Of a stretch of 29,742 bases of DNA, positions 22,928 through 29,742 are shown piece by piece. The stretch spans positions 1-29,742 of the forward strand of contig DIYE01000303.1 in assembly GCA_002428885.1 (NCBI GenBank). The letters are read 5' to 3'. The translations under genes and the position numbers were made by a program. This DNA is from Alphaproteobacteria bacterium UBA6062. GTDB lineage: Bacteria; Pseudomonadota; Alphaproteobacteria; Sneathiellales; Sneathiellaceae. Within the stretch, counting starts at the first letter, position 1, and every line of letters begins with the position of its first letter. The notes below the pieces were generated by a model. The model made no database searches, was not told where the DNA came from, and saw nothing but the letters and a program-made list of their open reading frames with translations.

Positions 22928-25693
22928 TTAGGCAGATCGCTTTTTATCTTTCCCCAAGTCAAAGAACTGCACGAGGTCGCTCATGGAGATTGACTCTGAC
23001 TGCAAGGCTTCGGCGGATGACAGGCTTTGCTGTACGAGGGCTGCATTTTGCTGCGTCATCTGATCCATGGAGGAAATGGAGCTATTGGTTTCCTCGATGC
23101 CTCGGGCCTGTTCTTCGCTGGCAGCCGTTATTTCTGAAATAATGTCGGTCACATTCTTAATGGCGCTGACAATCTCAGTGAGCGCGTTGCCGGTATCATT
23201 GGTCAGTTCCACGCCACCTTTGATTTGATTTTCGCTGCTGGTGATGAGGTTTTTCACATCTTTTGCGGCTGTTGCCGTCCGTTGAGCCAACGTACCAACT
23301 TCGGCAGCAACGACCGCGAAACCTTTCCCGGCGTCACCGGCCCAGGCCGCTTCGACGGACGCATTGAGTGCAAGCAGGTTGGTCTGGAAGGCTATTTCAT
23401 CAATGACGCTGATAATTTCTGAAACCTTTTTGGAAGATGCTTCAATGTCAGACATGGCAGAGATGGAGCGCGAAACAACATCGCCGCCATTTTCAGCTAC
23501 CTTGTGGGCATTGATGGCCAGCTTGTTGGCCTGCTGCGCATTCACGGCATTCTGTTTTACGGTATCGGCCAGTTGTTTCATGGTTGCGGCTGTCTGCTGC
23601 AAGCTTGAAGCCTGAGAATCCGTTCGATGGGACAGATCCTGGCTGCCAGCCTGGATTTCCTGCGCAGAAGAACCGATCTTGCCGGCCGAGAAAATGATTT
23701 TTCCGACGATTTCGCGGAGCTGATCAGAGGTCTTGTTGCTGTCTTCTTTCAACTGATCATAAGTACCATCATATTCCTTGGAAATCTGATGCGTGAGCTT
23801 GCCTTCCGACAAGGCGGACAAGGCAGCCGCAACATCATCAATGACACTGCTGATTGTGACGTTAAGTTGGTTCATGGCTTCTGCAAGTTTACGCATAAAG
23901 CCTTCCTTGCCCTCCAGCGGGACCGACTGACTGAAATCACCGGCAACAACGGCACTGACCAGCACGTCGATTTCAGCCTGCACAGCAAGTTCCTGTGTGA
24001 CATCCCGCCATTCAAGCGCCGCCCCCAGAAACTCCTGTTCGCTATCAATAACCGGACTGGAGATCAAATCGAAGGTCTTGTTTCCGAAGTGCAACCTTTG
24101 TTCCTGCGGAACGTGTAAATCATTGACGACGGCGCCTTTGCTGGCAGGGGACTGAAAAACAGAATTCACGTCTTTACCGGGTAGTTTGTCTGCGTCAAAT
24201 CCTGAGATTTCCTTGCGAATATCGATCTCGGACGCTTTCATCAACCTGGCGACAGCCCGGTTCAGGTAAACAATCTTACCATCCTTGTCGAGGACCATGA
24301 TATTGGCCGCGCAATTGTCCAGGGAAACTCTGATCCGCATATTTTCTGCGGCGACAACCAGTTGTTCTTCGAGCTTTTGGCGTTCCTCTTCCTGGCGCTT
24401 TTCCTCGATTTTTTTCTGCTCCAGCCGTTCCTGCTCCAACCTGTTTATTTCTATGGCATTGTCCTGGAAGATCTGGATAGCTTCTGCGAGTTCGCCAATT
24501 TCGTCAGACCGATCCCGCATGGGAATGGGAGTTTTGAAATCTCCTTCAGCCAGGTTTTTGGCGGATCCTGTAATGGTTGCGAGGGAATTCACAATATTCC
24601 GTGCGAAAAATACACCCGTTGTGCCGACACCGAGTAATAACAGTATACCGACAAGTGCCATGTTGTTTCGCATATCGGCGATAGGTTCAAAATATTCTGC
24701 TTCATCGATTTCTGTCAGGATCGCCCAGCGGGTTCCCATGAAGTTAAGGGGCGCGTAGACGGATTTAACAGTGACACCGCGGTAGTCTTCAGTGAGTACG
24801 CTTCCGGTCTCGCCTTTTAGGGCTGCGTTGGAAGAAGGGGTATCGACTTTTCGAGACAGAATGGTTGATTGTTCGGAAAAACGGGAGTCGCTCCGCATCA
24901 GGTAATCACTGCCGACGATATAGCTTTCACCGGTTTCACCAAGACCTGTCGCATCCTGCATGACAGCATTGATGCGGCTGATCGGCATTTGATAGGCTAG
25001 AACACCGATCGCCTTATTGTCTTTGAAAACGGGAGTCCCGATAAAGCTGGCCGGCGCATCTGCGCTAGGCGCGTAAGGCTTAAAATCAATAAAAGCCTGA
25101 TGATCCGGCTTCAGGTCTTTAAGGGCATTTCTGAAAACCTCACCGAGGCCGCTGTTTTTCCATTTTCCATCCTGAAGATTGGTTGCGTAATCGAGTTCCT
25201 TAAAAACGCTGTAAACCAGATTTCCCTGCATATCAAAGAGGAAAATATCATAATATTCATTGGTATAAAGCATCTTGCGGAACCAGGCGTGATACTTCTT
25301 GTGAGCAGCACTGTAAGCGGAACCATCTGCCGCAAAATCCAGTTTTTCCTTTTCTCCGGTCGGGAATTTATTGTCCGCAATATAGAGTTTCTGGAGATAG
25401 CGTTCCGGGTCTCCCTCAATGTCTGCCCAACCTTTTTCAAAATCGGCAAGAGCATCCACGACCATCAGGTTCGAAGCCGTCACTGACAGGTCTTCCTGAA
25501 TGCTGTTCAGATAATCAGCAAGCGCTGTTTTTCGGGCCTGTAGCGCCACTTGCAGTTTTTTGTCAACTTCATCATCAACCGTTGTCGAACTTTGAATATA
25601 GCCAATAAGTCCAAGGCCCAGGCCTAGAACAAAAGAAGCCCCGATGATCAGGAAGGGCAGTTTCCGGGCAATACGAAGCTGTTTGAAGTCCAT
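22928..25693 (-). CDS. Methyl-accepting chemotaxis protein (periplasmic sensor, HAMP, PAS)
   Basis: This 921-residue chemoreceptor has membrane segment 1 at about 12-33, a periplasmic Cache-like sensor (about 34-340), membrane segment 2 at about 345-365, HAMP to about 420, and a Glu/Arg/Lys-rich coiled coil. A PAS-like domain follows around 465-570 (NIMVLDKDGKIVYLN), then a further HAMP-like stretch (SALSEGKLTHQIS) and the MCP signalling hairpin. The hairpin tip reads VEAAWAGDAGKGFAVVAAEVG. Usual receptors have Arg where W784 and G800 stand; W784 aligns with E. coli Tsr R388, a trimer contact. Receptors of this class signal through CheW/CheA to the flagellar motor. The ligand is unknown. No che genes are near. 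The ribosome-binding site before ATG 25693 is weak. Confidence 0.92.
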   Translation of the reverse strand: MDFKQLRIARKLPFLIIGASFVLGLGLGLIGYIQSSTTVDDEVDKKLQVALQARKTALADYLNSIQEDLSVTASNLMVVDALADFEKGWADIEGDPERYLQKLYIADNKFPTGEKEKLDFAADGSAYSAAHKKYHAWFRKMLYTNEYYDIFLFDMQGNLVYSVFKELDYATNLQDGKWKNSGLGEVFRNALKDLKPDHQAFIDFKPYAPSADAPASFIGTPVFKDNKAIGVLAYQMPISRINAVMQDATGLGETGESYIVGSDYLMRSDSRFSEQSTILSRKVDTPSSNAALKGETGSVLTEDYRGVTVKSVYAPLNFMGTRWAILTEIDEAEYFEPIADMRNNMALVGILLLLGVGTTGVFFARNIVNSLATITGSAKNLAEGDFKTPIPMRDRSDEIGELAEAIQIFQDNAIEINRLEQERLEQKKIEEKRQEEERQKLEEQLVVAAENMRIRVSLDNCAANIMVLDKDGKIVYLNRAVARLMKASEIDIRKEISGFDADKLPGKDVNSVFQSPASKGAVVNDLHVPQEQRLHFGNKTFDLISSPVIDSEQEFLGAALEWRDVTQELAVQAEIDVLVSAVVAGDFSQSVPLEGKEGFMRKLAEAMNQLNVTISSVIDDVAAALSALSEGKLTHQISKEYDGTYDQLKEDSNKTSDQLREIVGKIIFSAGKIGSSAQEIQAGSQDLSHRTDSQASSLQQTAATMKQLADTVKQNAVNAQQANKLAINAHKVAENGGDVVSRSISAMSDIEASSKKVSEIISVIDEIAFQTNLLALNASVEAAWAGDAGKGFAVVAAEVGTLAQRTATAAKDVKNLITSSENQIKGGVELTNDTGNALTEIVSAIKNVTDIISEITAASEEQARGIEETNSSISSMDQMTQQNAALVQQSLSSAEALQSESISMSDLVQFFDLGKDKKRSA

Positions 25694-25809
25694 TCTCAGG
25701 CCTGTCTTTCTTCCAAACTTGATGAAAAGTAGTAGGCCTATAGTATTATTTGTGTAGGTTAATTAATTCTAAATATGATTAAAATTTGATGTATTGGGGG
25801 CTGGTTTAT

Positions 25810-26430
25810 TCAGTAGAGGGTTGCTTTTTGCCGGCCGGGCAATGCTGTGTCATAACTCTGTGCATCAAAATCAGGTAGGGCGCCTTTTGTCATCTGGCCG
25901 GCTGAAGGGACATCGCCTTTGGAAAGCTGGTGATTGGACTTCCATAAACCTGAGCGAATAAGAGCCCGCGCGCATTGAAAATAGACCGCGTCGATAGAGA
26001 CGATGATCACCGTCTGAGGCTGTTTTCCATTTATAGAAAAACTCTCCAGCAAGGCAGGATCTGTTGTCAGTTTCGCCTGACCATTGATCCGGAGGGTTTC
26101 ATTGATGCCTGGGATGAGAAATAACAGCCCGACTCTCGGATCCTCGACAATATTTTTCAGGGTATCAATTCTGTTGTTGCCTCTCCGGTCGGGGATGGCG
26201 ATCGTCTGATCATCCAGTATGCGGAAGAGATCTCCGGTTTTATCACCTCTTGGGGAGCAATCCAGGCCGTTATTTCCACCGCTTGCAATGGCGACAAACG
26301 GCGCTTTTTCCAGCCAGTCTCTGTAGGTTTCATTCAAGGAAGGGACTTCTTTTGCCAGGGAATGCGGGTTTACGGGGCCGTAAAGGTCCTCGAGTTGCTG
26401 AAGAGAGGTGATGGTATGGCTATCAAGCAT
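25810..26430 (-). CDS. Pyridoxamine 5'-phosphate oxidase-family FMN protein (MSMEG_1061-like)
   Basis: This 206-residue split-barrel flavoprotein has APFVAIASGGNNGLDCSPRGDKTGDLFRI, TIAIPDRRGNNRIDTLKNIVEDPRVGLLFLIPG and ETLRINGQAKLTTDP. These blocks are typical of the pyridoxamine-phosphate-oxidase-like proteins that NCBI groups as the MSMEG_1061 family. The RRGNNR stretch and the RxNG segment contact FMN. The C-terminal part contains CARALIRSGLW, common to this group. Members bind FMN or F420 and reduce unknown small molecules; a vitamin B6 role is not implied. It lies upstream of the chemoreceptor in the same direction, with 116 bases between, and diverges from the GFA-family gene. Confidence 0.82.
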   Translation of the reverse strand: MLDSHTITSLQQLEDLYGPVNPHSLAKEVPSLNETYRDWLEKAPFVAIASGGNNGLDCSPRGDKTGDLFRILDDQTIAIPDRRGNNRIDTLKNIVEDPRVGLLFLIPGINETLRINGQAKLTTDPALLESFSINGKQPQTVIIVSIDAVYFQCARALIRSGLWKSNHQLSKGDVPSAGQMTKGALPDFDAQSYDTALPGRQKATLY

Positions 26431-26521
26431 GTTGGTAACTTTGTATCTTGAAAATAAAAGAGGGCTATACTGGTTCTCTGCCAGAAATGTGACAGGCGGA
26501 TGACGAACCCGGAGGAAAAGA

Positions 26522-26935
26522 ATGTCTGAAAGTGAAGTGAAAACAGGTAGCTGTCAATGCGGGGCTGTCACATTTAGGGTCTTCGGACCTTTTCGTGATC
26601 TCATTATGTGTCACTGCGATATGTGCCAGAAATCAAGTGGCCACCATATTGCGGCCACGGCTGCTGAAGATAGCTCTTTTACGTTTATAAAAGATGATGG
26701 CTTGACCTGGTATCGGTCTTCCGGTCATGCAAAACGGGGCTTTTGTTCAAAATGCGGCAGTAATCTGCTCTGGAAGATGGATGGCAGGGACAATACCAGT
26801 ATCTTTGTCGGGTGCCTGGACGGAGACGTTGAACTGCCTGTTTCCATGCATGTCTTTATCGGTGACAAGAAAAGCTATTACGCTATTGAGGATGATGCCC
26901 CTCAATATGAGCGATACCCCGGTGCTCCTGAGTAA
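26522..26935 (+). CDS. GFA-family zinc protein (glutathione-dependent formaldehyde-activating-like)
   Basis: This 137-residue protein is a small beta-tent fold with two zinc sites. Cysteines are at C11 and C13 (GSCQCGAVTF), C30, C32 and C35 (MCHCDMCQKSSG), and C75 and C78 (GFCSKCGSNL), exactly the family spacing. The family is named for Gfa of Paracoccus, which speeds the addition of glutathione to formaldehyde, but most members are uncharacterised and this one cannot be given that reaction. A strong GGAGG (26511-26515) precedes ATG 26522. It converges with the downstream EamA gene, 15 bases apart. Confidence 0.9.
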   Translation: MSESEVKTGSCQCGAVTFRVFGPFRDLIMCHCDMCQKSSGHHIAATAAEDSSFTFIKDDGLTWYRSSGHAKRGFCSKCGSNLLWKMDGRDNTSIFVGCLDGDVELPVSMHVFIGDKKSYYAIEDDAPQYERYPGAPE

Positions 26936-26950
26936 AGCCTCCCTTGATCT

Positions 26951-27838
26951 CTATTGGGCGTTTTTGATCCGCTCCCGGTACAGGATATATAGTCCGCTCG
27001 CGACGATGATTAGGGCGCCCAGAATTGTATAGTTGTCGGGAAGGTCGCCGAAAATGACATATCCGAATATGGCAGTCCAGATCAGCTGTGTATAAGAGAA
27101 CGGGGCTGCGGTTGAGGCGGATGCGAAGCTAAGCGCCTTGATGATGATGAAATGACTAACACCACCAATCAGCCCGACGACGGCCAACATAAGCCAGCCT
27201 TCCATGGACGGGGTTGTCCAGAAGAATGGAACAACGGCTGTCATGACAATGGTTCCGACCAGGGCCGTATAGAAGAGTGTGGTAATGGCGCTGTCGACAC
27301 CGGCCAGTTTGCGCGTTGCAATCTGGTAGGACGCATAAAAAACCGACATACCGAGAACCAGGAATATAGCCGGATGAACGGCATTCATCCCGGGCCTTAA
27401 AATGATCAACGCACCGATAAATCCGATGCCAACGGCCGTCCAGCGGCGAAAACTGACTTTTTCCTTCAAAAGCAGGACCGAGAAAACCGTAACGAAGAGA
27501 GGGGAGGTGCTTCCCATAGCCCCGGCATCCGCCAGCGGAATATATTTGAGGGCCGTGAAAAAGCAGAGCGTTGCCCCCAGCAACAGCATGGAACGGAAAA
27601 TCTGCAAACCGAGTTTTTCCGTCCTTACCAGTTTCATCCCTTGGCTCGGTGCCAGAAAGGACGTCATCAGAACCATGTGGAAGAAATACCGGGCCCAGAC
27701 CACCTGCGTCGGATCAAAGATGGTTGCCGCGTGCTTTGCAACACTATCCATACAGACGAACAGGAAGATTGCCGTACAATAGAGAAAGATCCCCTTATAG
27801 GAAGATTGAGCGCTGACGGCATTAAGGGGTGCAGACAT
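26951..27838 (-). CDS. EamA/DMT-family transporter
   Basis: This 295-residue protein has about ten membrane segments in two EamA repeats. Family features are FVCMDSVAKHAA in helix 1, PTQVVWARYFFHMVLM, and LADAGAMGSTSPLFVTVFSVLLLKEKVSFRRWTAV at the end of repeat 1. In repeat 2 APFSYTQLIWTAIFGYVIFGD is the matching motif. This branch (with the DSVAKH motif) contains S-adenosylmethionine-type and amino-acid/metabolite carriers; the substrate is unknown. It follows the D-amino acid dehydrogenase gene in the same direction with 64 bases between, so the two may be co-transcribed. The ribosome-binding site before ATG 27838 is weak. Confidence 0.87.
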   Translation of the reverse strand: MSAPLNAVSAQSSYKGIFLYCTAIFLFVCMDSVAKHAATIFDPTQVVWARYFFHMVLMTSFLAPSQGMKLVRTEKLGLQIFRSMLLLGATLCFFTALKYIPLADAGAMGSTSPLFVTVFSVLLLKEKVSFRRWTAVGIGFIGALIILRPGMNAVHPAIFLVLGMSVFYASYQIATRKLAGVDSAITTLFYTALVGTIVMTAVVPFFWTTPSMEGWLMLAVVGLIGGVSHFIIIKALSFASASTAAPFSYTQLIWTAIFGYVIFGDLPDNYTILGALIIVASGLYILYRERIKNAQ

Positions 27839-27882
27839 AGAAGGTCCAGTTCTTGTTATTATGCGGTCCTGTCCGCAGCTTT

Positions 27883-27900
27883 CCTGATACAGGTATCAGG
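27883..27900. repeat. Short perfect inverted repeat after the dadA-like gene
   Basis: CCTGATAC (27883-27890) and GTATCAGG (27893-27900) form an 18-base dyad with a 2-base centre. It begins three bases after the D-amino acid dehydrogenase stop on the minus strand. No T-tract follows, so it is not a standard terminator; it could slow exonucleases or be a protein site ahead of the EamA gene. Confidence 0.45.
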
Positions 27901-27902
27901 TT

Positions 27903-29153
27903 CTAGAAACGATCAACCGAATAAGGGGTAATGTCAAGTTTTGTAGATTTGCCTGCCATAAGACCGGCAATGAGTTCGGCGGATCCGCAAGACAATGTCC
28001 ATCCAAGGGGCCCATGACCTGTATTGGTATAAAAATTCCGATAGCGGGTCTGGCCAATCAGGGGAATGCTGTCCGTTGTCATGGGCCGCAGGCCGCTCCA
28101 GCGGACGGCTTGATCCGGATCTCCGCAGTCCGGAAAGAGATCCATAACGGATTGCAAGACCATATCCTCACGAACGGGGTTCGGATCCGTCTGGTAGCCG
28201 TTCATCTCCGCCGTTCCGGCAGCCCGCAGTGTATCCCCCAAGCGGCTGATGACAATATGGCGGGTTTCGTCGGTAATGCTGGTAAGCGGTGCTGTGTTGG
28301 AACCATTCACCGGGATACTGACTGAATATCCCTTCACCGGATAGATCGGCAAAGAGAGGCCGGCCTTCAAAGCCAATAGGCGGCTAAAAGCACCCGAGCA
28401 TAGGACGAAGGCGTCAAAAGCTTCCTTCTTACCATCCGCAACGAGATGGGTGATCTGGTCTGCGGTTCGCTCAAACCCTGCAATATCGGCAGAATACTGA
28501 AACCGGACACCCAGCTTTTCTGAGATGTCCGACAGGGCATGGGTGAAATCCCGGGCATTGCCGCTTTCATCCTGTGGTGACCAGGTACCACCGGTAAAGT
28601 CCGACCGGGTTCTCGCGAGAGCAGGTTCGATATCCTGGCAACCCCGTCGATCCAGGAGTGTCTGTTCGATACCCTGATTATTCAGCCATCGTCTTCGGTG
28701 CTCTGCTTCTTCGGCTTCCTTATCGCCTTCAAACAGTTTCAGGATGCCTCTTTGCTGCCGCTCATAGTCAAGTCCTTCCTGGCTGACCAGTTCTCTTAAA
28801 CAATCAAGACTGTGCTTGGCCAGGGATAGGATTTTACCAGCGCTGGCATAATGGGTCTCAGTTCGGCAGTTCAACAGATAGCGGATACCCCACTGCCATA
28901 AATGAGGATCCATCTTCATTCTGAAAACGAGGGGAGCATCGTCGCGGCCGATCCATTTCAGGAGCTTCCCCGGAAGGTCGGGGCTTGACCAGGGAAAAGG
29001 CTGACTAACGGAGATCTGCCCGCCATTGGCAAAGCTGGTTTCTTCTGCTGCTGCAGGTTGCCTGTCAAAGACGGTTACATCCTGTCCTTCTTTGGCAAGA
29101 TAATAGGCTGTTGTAACACCTGTGACACCGGCGCCCAGAACTGCAATCTTCAC
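27903..29153 (-). CDS. dadA: D-amino acid dehydrogenase-like FAD oxidoreductase
   Basis: This 416-residue member of the DAO/glycine oxidase family most closely resembles the small subunit of D-amino acid dehydrogenase (DadA). IAVLGAGVTGVTTAYYLAKEGQDVTVFDR is the N-terminal FAD Rossmann motif. SFANGGQISVSQPFPWSSP is a hallmark of DadA, PVKGYSVSIP lies at the substrate dome, and GLRPMTTDSIPLIG and NTGHGPLGWTLSCGSAELIA close the FAD site. It deaminates D-amino acids to 2-oxoacids, passing electrons to the respiratory chain at the membrane. I prefer GTG 29153, which places the FAD motif at the very N-terminus and has AGGA nine bases upstream; ATG 29189 would add 12 residues with no ribosome-binding site. 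It is divergent from the enoyl-CoA hydratase gene. Confidence 0.9.
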   Translation of the reverse strand: MKIAVLGAGVTGVTTAYYLAKEGQDVTVFDRQPAAAEETSFANGGQISVSQPFPWSSPDLPGKLLKWIGRDDAPLVFRMKMDPHLWQWGIRYLLNCRTETHYASAGKILSLAKHSLDCLRELVSQEGLDYERQQRGILKLFEGDKEAEEAEHRRRWLNNQGIEQTLLDRRGCQDIEPALARTRSDFTGGTWSPQDESGNARDFTHALSDISEKLGVRFQYSADIAGFERTADQITHLVADGKKEAFDAFVLCSGAFSRLLALKAGLSLPIYPVKGYSVSIPVNGSNTAPLTSITDETRHIVISRLGDTLRAAGTAEMNGYQTDPNPVREDMVLQSVMDLFPDCGDPDQAVRWSGLRPMTTDSIPLIGQTRYRNFYTNTGHGPLGWTLSCGSAELIAGLMAGKSTKLDITPYSVDRF

Positions 29154-29280
29154 GTGAGGGGTTCCTGATTGGTCGTATGGGCGCACCATACAAAAGACGG
29201 CGACAGAACCCTACTAAAAAATCGGAAAAATCCGAGGTCTGAGTATTTCCAATTGATCCGGTTCACGATAGAGTGCCCGA

Positions 29281-29742
29281 ATGACTGAACCTTTAATCTA
29301 TGAACAGAATGAGGGAATTGTAACCCTCACGATCAATCGTCCGGAGGAGCGCAATGCCCTCTCTGACGATCTCATTTTCAATGCTTTTATGGATGCTGCC
29401 GACCGGATCAACAAGGATAACAGTGTTCGCTGCGTCATCCTCACCGGTAAAGGCAAGGCTTTCTCCGCGGGCGGCAATGTCAAGCATATGAAGGATAAGG
29501 AAGGCCTTTTCGCAGGGACACCGACAGAGCTTCGGCAAGGCTATCGGCACGGCATTCAGAAAATCCCGCTGGCTTTTTATAACTTGGAAGTCCCGACCAT
29601 CGCGGCTGTCAACGGTCCTGCTGTCGGCGCCGGTTGTGACCTTGCCTGTATGTGCGATATCCGTATCGCCGGTAAATCAGCGAAATTTGCGGAGAGTTTC
29701 GTCAAGCTCGGAATTATCCCCGGTGACGGCGGTGCCTGGTTC
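29281..29742 (+). CDS. Enoyl-CoA hydratase/isomerase (crotonase) family protein, 3' truncated by window edge
   Basis: The first 154 codons are present and open to the last base. VTLTINRPEERNALSDDL is the start of the crotonase fold, CVILTGKGKAFSAGGNVKHM forms the first oxyanion-hole strand with the CoA-binding loop, and AAVNGPAVGAGCDLACMCDIRIA the second. A catalytic Glu is usual just after the second part; the segment AKFAESFVKLGIIPGDGG contains E and D positions used by hydratases. The usual length is about 260 residues, so roughly 40% is missing. The likely role is acyl-CoA hydration or isomerisation in fatty-acid or amino-acid breakdown. The ribosome-binding site before ATG 29281 is weak. 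Confidence 0.92.
   Translation, partial: MTEPLIYEQNEGIVTLTINRPEERNALSDDLIFNAFMDAADRINKDNSVRCVILTGKGKAFSAGGNVKHMKDKEGLFAGTPTELRQGYRHGIQKIPLAFYNLEVPTIAAVNGPAVGAGCDLACMCDIRIAGKSAKFAESFVKLGIIPGDGGAWF

Noticed and set aside
29222..29235. Small hairpin TCGGA-AAAA-TCCGA with a T-tract on the minus strand, possible terminator.
   Set aside because: The stem is only five base pairs and it would sit in the promoter region of the dadA-like gene with no minus-strand gene known upstream.

Overview
The window looks like chromosomal DNA of a moderate-GC alphaproteobacterium. Tightly packed catabolic and transport operons, many solute transporters, an FCD-type GntR regulator, a HAMP/PAS chemoreceptor and a complete reductive pyrimidine pathway fit a marine heterotroph, perhaps Sneathiella-like. 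That genus is a guess from gene content and protein style, not an identification. No rRNA, tRNA, CRISPR array or insertion sequence was seen.

Layout. 1-4602: the 3' part of a PEP mutase/isocitrate lyase family gene, an EamA-type exporter, a PLP-dependent aminotransferase with an inverted repeat over its 5' end, and an acyl-CoA synthetase. 4603-9453: an AT-rich block on the minus strand holding one very large SIR2-STAND-TPR protein gene of the NLR-like anti-phage type, split into three reading frames by two frame changes. 9609-21178: the core metabolic region. preT-preA (dihydropyrimidine dehydrogenase), an M20 N-carbamoyl-amino acid amidohydrolase, a four-gene NMT1/THI5-type ABC importer, an orphan periplasmic solute-binding protein, dihydropyrimidinase (minus strand) and a nitrilase-type beta-ureidopropionase (plus strand). 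21184-22904: an AEC-family carrier behind a GntR/FCD regulator, headed by a perfect 34-bp palindrome. 22928-29742: a chemoreceptor, a PPOX-family flavoprotein, a GFA-family zinc protein, a second EamA exporter, a DadA-like D-amino acid dehydrogenase and the start of an enoyl-CoA hydratase.

How the genes work together. PreT/PreA reduce uracil or thymine to the dihydro forms, dihydropyrimidinase opens the ring, and a beta-ureidopropionase (nitrilase and/or M20 type) releases beta-alanine, CO2 and ammonia. The ABC importer probably brings in a pyrimidine or related N-heterocycle. Three strong TGACCA-NN-TGGTCA palindromes and one degenerate copy match the E. coli RutR consensus. They lie upstream of preT (two), upstream of the importer's binding protein (degenerate), and between the divergent dihydropyrimidinase and ureidopropionase genes. 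This ties the loci into one predicted RutR-type regulon, although no rutR gene is in the window.

The best candidate for an unusual system is the SIR2-STAND-TPR gene. SIR2 motifs and both Walker motifs are all present, but only when a -1 shift at an A8 run and a +1 shift between Walker A and Walker B are allowed. The two shifts cancel and give one protein of about 1,616 residues. Recent decay, sequence error and recoding all remain possible.
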